Program-made: the position numbers and the translations under genes | Assembly: GCF_018873765.1 (NCBI RefSeq) | Contig: NC_057926.1 | Span: 51,203,043-51,267,042, forward strand | Direction: 5' to 3' | DNA from: Telopea speciosissima | Taxonomy: Eukaryota; Streptophyta; Magnoliopsida; Proteales; Proteaceae | Length of the DNA: 64,000 nucleotides | Notes under the pieces: model-generated | The model's input: the letters and a program-made list of their open reading frames with translations, nothing else | Databases searched by the model: none | What the model was told of the DNA's origin: nothing | Shown: piece by piece, positions 59,001-64,000 of the stretch | How positions within the stretch are numbered: position 1 is the first letter of the stretch | Layout of the letters: each line of letters begins with the position of its first letter

Positions 59001-59347
59001 AAGTACTTGCCGGCCGCACTTTTTGGACGGCTAGCGAAAGCCTTATCGTTGGTGGTGAAACACTCCTTGGCCAACTCCCAGCTGCTAATTACAAGTGTTT
59101 GATGGATGCCGAAGCGAACAGTGAAGACTGGTCCATACTTGTCAGCCATATCTGCAAGTGTTCGGAAGAGAGGCTGAGGGGTTGATAGTTTAATGAGGTG
59201 ACCAACTATAGGCCATGCTCCAGGTGCTTCAGGGGCCTCCATGGCCTTACTCTTGTTAACGTGGTTACCCTTTGCAACCCATCGATGGCAGACCAGAATT
59301 AAAGCTAATAGACCAACAATGGCTTGGAGTTGGAGCAGTAGTTCCAT
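56081..59347 (-). CDS. CYP82-family cytochrome P450, locus H (altered I-helix)
   Basis: Exon 1 is 59347-58391 (319 codons, donor CTG|GTACGT) and exon 2 is 56704-56081 (acceptor TGCAG), giving 526 residues. I chose the ATG at 59347 (MELLLQLQAIVGLL) over the upstream in-frame ATG at 59407 because it matches all paralogues. The hinge EAPEAPGAWPIVGHL, ECFTTNDKAFASRPKS, ExxR in [12 protein letters not shown] and haem loop FGSGRRSCPG (Cys465) are intact. The I-helix is AATDPIAVSLSW (324-335), lacking the Thr pair, as in G. It is the probable tandem duplicate of G. The 1.69-kb intron carries a MITE in an AAT repeat, a GGCC-rich repeat and family M4 MITEs up to the donor. A TATA-like GCATAAAAGG lies about 45 bp upstream. 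The substrate is unknown. Confidence 0.9.
57684..57819. mobile_element. Mutator-type MITE inside an (AAT)n repeat, intron of locus H
   Basis: This 136-bp foldback has ends GGGAGAATGTTCTCT and GGGGTGCTGTTCTCT (right end read inward) and arms through GCCGCAGCGCAGC. TAATAATAA is on both sides, compatible with a 9-bp duplication but ambiguous because the target is a microsatellite. Confidence 0.75.
57845..58095. repeat. Dispersed GGCC-rich repeat in intron of locus H
   Basis: It starts TAGGGGTTCAAGTTTGGC and carries GAGCCTGGCC and GGGCCCA motifs like the hAT-like repeats at 23447 and 29201. Confidence 0.45.
58119..58292. mobile_element. Foldback MITE (family M4) in intron of locus H
   Basis: The arms are TTTTATCCTCTACGATTCCCTG and, on the right, a complementary run ending GTAGTCGATAAA. 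A second partial copy (58293-58370) with a long C run adjoins it. Confidence 0.6.
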
Positions 59348-59431
59348 TATTGGCTTCAGTTTGAGTGGAAGAAAGCATCCTTTTATGCATGTGTTGGCCC
59401 ATTTCAATAGATAGTCACTAGCTGGTCATGT

Positions 59432-59612
59432 GAGTTGTCCCCTCGAGTTACCTGTCCAGCCCAGTTCCCCAGTGCCTCTAATAGGGGGCGCAATTACCAT
59501 TTTACCCCAGCCCGAACACTCTGCCTAGGTGGGATCCACCCTCCTTATTACAGGTACTGGGGGAATGGGGGAACTGGGCCGGGCAAAGAACTGGAGATGA
59601 TAATTTTCCGTG
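59432..59612. mobile_element. Foldback MITE (family M4) upstream of locus H
   Basis: Arms of the GTTACCTG...CCCAGTTCCCCAGTGCCTC type and the complementary GGTACTGGGGGAATGGGG run, with a core GGGATCCACCCTCC. It lies 85 bp from the ATG, so it may touch the promoter. Confidence 0.6.
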
Positions 59613-60760
59613 GGTTGAGTTCCACTTCATGCTCTTTTATTTTTTAAAATATTTTTATAAGATTCCTACCAAAAAAATAAATTTATAAGATTTGATTTCT
59701 GGTGGATTAACATATTTAGATTATGTTTGGTATGCATTCTAGGTCAATTTTGCATTCTTGGACCATAAAAATAGTTATAGATTTTTTGTTTTTTTGTTGG
59801 TATTTGTTTTATTGAAGAGAAAATGATGTTCTTGCTGCGGGTATCATGCACTCTTGCACACTCTATGATAATTTTCTCTATCCTTACTGATATGTGACTC
59901 TCTATATACGAATAGTGCATCACGGCAACACTCCCTTTTAAGCTCCCATTGGCTTTGCATCTCACCTACCTTGTAGTTTGTTCTTTTCCTACTACGTTAC
60001 ATATGAGAAGAGACTGTCCACACTAAAAAACTTGTGGAGTGACCTAATAGCTTGTTTTGATCTATTAGGCTGTGTGTGTTGCCATGTTACTTGCCATGTT
60101 GTTACGTGTGAGAAAAGACTGTCGACAAAAATTTGTGGATAGAACTCAGATGTTACATATGAGAAGATACGGTCCCAAAAAAAATTTTGTGGAGTGACCT
60201 ATGAGCTTTTGTGTAAAGGCCGCACCCAATGCATAAGGCTCCTACGTTTAGGCAGTAAGTGAGCACTTGCCCAATGCACCAAGCACGACCTCCTGCTATT
60301 TATTTAAATTTTTATCTGTACTACTTACAGAATATTCAACAACTAGCTGTTTAAAAAAAAAAAATTCACATAAGAGTTTGAGCACAAGCTAAATTTACAC
60401 ATGGTTATGTATGTTTTTTGTTTTTTTGTTTTTTTTTTTGAGAGGGTTCCCTGAAAAGCAACGAGGTCATTAGTGCAAAGGTCAATGGAAATGTGCGCGG
60501 AAACATCAACAAGGCAAAATTTTCGCCTTTCATAAGGGTCAAGGAGGTCATTCCTAGGACCACACTGCCTTTTAGGCTTCTTTTTCCCATTTTAGTATTA
60601 GTTAACGTCGTCCCCCAAAAAAAATTTAATTTTAACTTTTGTCAATGGAAAGAACCATGGCATATATGTTTGGAACAAATTTCATTTTCAGAGATTTGAA
60701 AAAGCACTATCTCGTTGAAAAGTCTCTATAAGGGGGCGGCCGGTGAGCTCAACCTCGAAC
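59613..60760. other. Intergenic stretch without recognised gene
   Basis: It contains half of the TTTGGTATGCATTC foldback (59712-59780) and several T/A runs. No credible ORF is present. Confidence 0.5.
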
Positions 60761-60763
60761 TAT

Positions 60764-60831
<68 letters not shown>
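60764..60831. repeat. (TG)n(TA)n compound microsatellite
   Basis: TG repeats to about 60793 are followed by TA repeats to about 60830. Confidence 0.95.
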
Positions 60832-60832
<1 letters not shown>

Positions 60833-61059
60833 TAGTAAGAATGCACGTGTGACCATACGTGGATTCTAAGTAGAGATATTAGAGAGTGAAACTAATGAAA
60901 TCAGAATTTAGTCAATAATATATGCACTTGTATAGTTACGTTATAAACAGTGATAGAGAGATAGAGAGATAGATATAGTCTTAGATATACTTTTTCTCCC
61001 ATTTTTTTTCAATTTTGAAACCATGAATTTTAATTAAAAACAAACATAAAAATGAATAT

Positions 61060-61510
61060 TTTTTTAATTTAAATAATAATAAATATTATTAATACTAAGG
61101 GTACCCAAGATTAAGAAATTATAAAAAAGAATGACCTATAGATTAAAAATAGAAAATTGAAATTTTAGATAAGAATGAAGGATAAAAGTGGTAATTGAAA
61201 GATTTGCTTTAAATAATAATAAATATTATTAGTATTAATATTAATTAAAAATAGTAATTAATACTAAGGGTACCTAAGATTATGAAATTATAAGAAAGAA
61301 AGACAAAGATTAAGATTTGAATAATGGAATTTTAGATAAGAATGAAGGGTAGAATAGGTACGTAACTAAAAGATTTGCCACTAATTAAAAACAATAATTA
61401 ATACTAAGGGTACCTAAGATTATGAAATTATAAAAAGGAATGACCTATAGATTAAGAATAGAAAATTCGAATTTTAAATAAGAATGAAAGATAAAATAGG
61501 TAATTGAAAG
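61060..61510. repeat. AT-rich tandem repeat
   Basis: Units of roughly 140-165 bp marked by ACTAAGGGTACC(C/T)AAGATTA occur three times (near 61097, 61263 and 61403), each followed by AAGAATGAA(A/G)G and TAATTGAAAGA or similar. Confidence 0.85.
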
Positions 61511-61610
61511 AACAAGAGGGTGGATCTCGGTGCAATGGTAAGGTTGCTCCATTGCAAGTGATCACAAGTTTAGCCTATCTAAAACAGAGAATGGGTTAAG
61601 AAACAACTAA
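61508..61610 (+). mobile_element. SINE-like sequence (Au type)
   Basis: GGTGGATCTCGGTGCAATGG resembles an Au-SINE A-box region, followed by GTTGCTCCATTGCAAG and a degenerate B-box (CACAAGTTTAGCC). The 3' limit is uncertain. Confidence 0.4.
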
Positions 61611-62678
61611 TGAGAATATATTCATTTTTTATATAAGAATAAAACATGATTATCTTTATCAAAAAATAAATAAATAAAACTTGATTTTTAACACAATTAA
61701 GTATTGATCTTTCCAGAATTATCTCTGATCAGGTGGATTTCCCATTGTCCTTGCCTTGAGTAAATTGACATGGAATCTAAGTATCAACTAATTATAGTCA
61801 AGATAGTTCCAAGTGATAAGGTTGTTGTTGCATCTCTTTCTTTTGCCTTTTTTTTTTTTGTCTTTTGCTTTTTCCTCAATTGATACCGAAAAAAGAAAAT
61901 AAAAGAATCCACCATAGAGTGAATATAGATAGATGTCTACGAGAAAGAGTAGTTCAAAGATAACTTGGCAAATAGGCTCGTATTTTAAAGGATTTTTTTT
62001 TTTTTTTAATTAGGGAGTAGTAATGGTTCTTCCAATTCTTGATACACAAGCCTATCCATGCCCCTTTTTTTTTTTTTTTTTTTTTTTTGGTAACTTTCAA
62101 ATCTAGTGACCTATTTATTCAGATGGCTGGTACCACTCACTATGTGAGCTTTCACCTATGGGTTTTTTTTTTTTTTTATGGTAAAGCACGTATGGGTCTA
62201 AGTAGATATGAAAGTTAAACTTTGGATTTTTCTTTTTGGGTCATTCTATGCCTAGTGTAGTATAATGCTTCATTATTTGCCACATGGAAGTATATGGGTT
62301 AGTCCATGTGAGAGATGACCAGACATGCATCTCTTTGGTACGAATTCAGCTAAAAATGTGTAGAGGAAGTAGATAAATTACAAAAGATGTCCTTTGTATT
62401 TTATATTCATGTCCACTTGATGACATTTTGATAATTTTACTAAAACTTGGATACAGAGTTTGAACAACTCTCCTTACTTTGGACTAAAATTTGGCCCTTG
62501 ATATGTATGTGGGATCCTCTATCACATGGACTAACTCATTCATTTCAAAGTGGCAAATAATGAAGCGTGATATACTTCACTAGGCATTGTAAATACGAAA
62601 TCTAGGATCAGGCCAAGGATCCTACATGTCAGAACTAGGCTCATATTCTATGCAATTCTACTGCTTAAAGAACATGGC

Positions 62679-62748
62679 ACAAGGAAGTAGCTCAATTGGC
62701 AAGGACCACACCTCACAATGAAGAGGTCATAAGTTCAACTCTCCTTGG
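62679..62748 (+). other. tRNA-like sequence (degenerate), copy 2
   Basis: This is the duplicated counterpart of 54093-54163, with the same acceptor-like CAAGGA/TCCTTG and the stem ACCTC/GAGGT. Confidence 0.4.
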
Positions 62749-63084
62749 TCTACCCATAAAAAAACACATGGCATAAGTCCCATTATACACTTTAGATAAA
62801 CTTAGGTCTAATAATAATAATAATAATAAAGGTTCTCTAAACTATCGCACGTGAAATGACTTTTCTTCCCTCCTACATATGATACTATTTTATCGTGCCT
62901 CACTGGTGTGCTCCCCCATGTCGCTTGCTCAGTGAGCCACCCAATCTAGAGCGGAAGAGTCATTACATTGCCTAGGATTCTATCCTCAGACTATAGGAGG
63001 AGGGAGGCTTAGGAGTGAAGTGTACAAAAGACATTAAGACATGAACATGGTAGGTATTTTAAAGCAAATCCGATGGATTGCCTC

Positions 63085-63345
63085 TCACAAGGAGTCCCTT
63101 TTGGTGACATGGGTTAACCTCAAGTACTTGAAGGGTTTGGAAGAATACCCTAGAGCTCTGTGATTAGGCTCGCCTTTTTATCCAGAATCACATTGGAGAT
63201 GGATGCTCTACCAAGCTGTGGTTGGACTTAGACAGCATCCTTTTTCTTTGTATGGTGATAGAATCTGTTATGACGTGGGATCGGATTAGGTTCTCCCTAG
63301 TTCAATTGATCCACAGAGATGGTTCTTAGGCTCCTGGATCTTTCT
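63085..63345 (+). mobile_element. LINE ORF2 relic
   Basis: The plus-strand reading gives NHIGDGCSTKLWLD and, in another frame, DRIRFSLVQLIHRDG. This is the same conserved segment as in 47690-48373 (IGDGLSTKLWL, VQYILRDGD). It is broken by frame changes and has no poly-A end. Confidence 0.6.
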
Positions 63346-63384
63346 ATTAAGTTGATTTTTTCACTTGTGGGGCCAGTTAGATAG

Positions 63385-63496
63385 TATTTGTAAGCATAAG
63401 ACAATTTCGCATCCTCGAATGATAAAAACAATTATTTTATCATCCCATAATGTGACCTAGAATGTATTCCAAAAATGAATAACAAACACAGCCATT
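63385..63496. mobile_element. Foldback MITE, PIF/Harbinger-like, decayed
   Basis: It contains TCGAATGATAAAAACAATTATTTTATCAT, and the end ACAAACACAGCC matches the right end of 28765-28883. Confidence 0.45.
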
Positions 63497-63651
63497 TATG
63501 TGCCGTGTAAAACCAGATGAACGACTTAGAACTGACCCAGAAATCCAGAGTATAACATAATCAGTCAAGTCAATGAATAGAAAAGTATAGCCCAACCAAC
63601 ATGGCAAGGTCTTCAACCAAACACATTGTGACACGATAGCCACCTAGCATG

Positions 63652-63762
63652 ACTCTCTCTCTCTCTCTCTCTCCTTCTTATACAGGTCACAACCCAAAAC
63701 CCAAGTTCCCACCCCAACTGACCATCTCTCTAGCTCTCACTCTCTCTCTCTCTCTCTCTCTT
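63652..63762. promoter_or_regulatory. CT microsatellites in the leader of the PLAC8-family gene
   Basis: Two (CT)n runs (63652-63673 and 63740-63762) lie 25-140 bp before the ATG at 63789. CT-rich leaders are common near plant transcription starts; a role here is inferred. Confidence 0.4.
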
Positions 63763-63788
63763 ATCAATTTGAAAAGTCAGACTCAAAC

Positions 63789-64000
63789 ATGTATTCTTCT
63801 GAAAGTGTTCACCAGAAATTCACCCCAGCACCACCTCCTCCACTAGTGAGTGCAGTGCCGGCCACCGGTATTCCTGTGAATTCAACCAGCAACCAGACAT
63901 ACATTTTGAGTGGTACTCCCACCACACCTACCCTTCCACCTCCCCCTCAAGTTCCAGTTCCTTGGTCTACTGGCCTCTGTGGTTGCTTTTCTGATGTTAA
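63789..64000 (+). CDS. PLAC8-family protein (cell number regulator / PCR-like), 5' part
   Basis: The frame starts MYSSESVHQKFTP with no in-frame ATG nearer to the leader and runs off the window after 70 residues. It has a Pro-rich N-terminal tail (APPPPLVSAVPATG, PTLPPPPQVP) followed by PWSTGLCGCFSDV, the start of the cysteine-rich PLAC8 domain (family pattern: W-x-T-G-L-x-D/G-C-x-D). Related plant proteins (PCR, CNR/FW2.2-like) are small plasma-membrane proteins linked to metal transport or organ cell number. The Pro-rich tail fits the PCR subgroup. It is the only non-P450 host gene seen and is on the opposite strand, so it probably marks the edge of the array. It may contain introns beyond the window. 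Confidence 0.8.
   Translation, partial: MYSSESVHQKFTPAPPPPLVSAVPATGIPVNSTSNQTYILSGTPTTPTLPPPPQVPVPWSTGLCGCFSDV

Larger units (their letters stand above)
55350..62760. repeat. Segmental duplication block 4 (contains locus H)
   Basis: This is the second copy of block 3 (48990-54170). It starts with AAGGATGAGTTCTACC, includes locus H and ends after the tRNA-like sequence at 62679-62748. The matching upstream part is 61738-62760. The boundaries are approximate. Confidence 0.75.

Noticed and set aside
61060-61510. CRISPR-like or phage-like repeat array
   Set aside because: The repeats are long, AT-rich and irregularly spaced in plant DNA; nothing resembles a CRISPR array anywhere in the window.

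Overview
This window is plant nuclear DNA. It has AT-rich intergenic sequence, two-exon genes with GT-AG introns, many short foldback transposons, non-LTR elements with poly-A tails, solo LTRs and CT/GA microsatellites. The coding sequence points to a flowering plant; I could not place it further (a basal eudicot or related lineage is only a guess).

The main content is a tandem array of eight cytochrome P450 loci of the CYP82 family, all on the minus strand (called A to H here, left to right). Each has the same layout: exon 1 carries the membrane anchor, hinge and first ~315 residues. A phase-0 intron follows, and exon 2 (~208 codons) starts just before the I-helix oxygen motif and carries ExxR, PERF and the haem cysteine. 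D (25965-28198), E (37052-39427), F (41755-44490), G (49729-52409) and H (56081-59347) read through as 521-530 residue enzymes. A (1-2338, cut by the window edge) has a 26-nt net deletion, B (13229-17017) is wrecked by several insertions and small lesions, and C (17865-20602) has a 5-nt insertion in exon 2. Two detached scraps of exon 1 lie at about 2558-2690 and 24936-25050. B, C, D and E form one sequence subgroup, and F, G, H and A another. G and H share a striking I-helix change (AATDPI instead of AATDTT).

The array grew by tandem duplication that carried intergenic sequence along. A block at about 23.2-29.0 kb (with D) is repeated at about 29.0-40.8 kb (with E). A block at about 49.0-54.2 kb (with G) is repeated at about 55.3-62.8 kb (with H). 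B and C also share 3' flanks.

Between the genes lie mobile elements. At 3002-11460 there are two large non-coding PIF/Harbinger-like elements in tandem, each carrying a tRNA-like sequence. Many 130-250 bp foldback elements have 9-bp target duplications (Mutator type), one of them inside exon 2 of B, and there is a hAT-type MITE with an 8-bp duplication. L1-type LINE pieces are common, including one with an ORF1 and a solo LTR inside it (30362-35108). There are three solo or candidate LTRs. At the right edge, on the plus strand, the start of an unrelated PLAC8-family gene (63789 onward) marks the end of the array.

No other biosynthetic enzyme genes are visible, so this is a P450 paralogue array and not a mixed pathway cluster. 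I found no sign of an entirely new system; the most interesting items are the altered G/H active site, the triplicated promoter of D, and the transposon structures.
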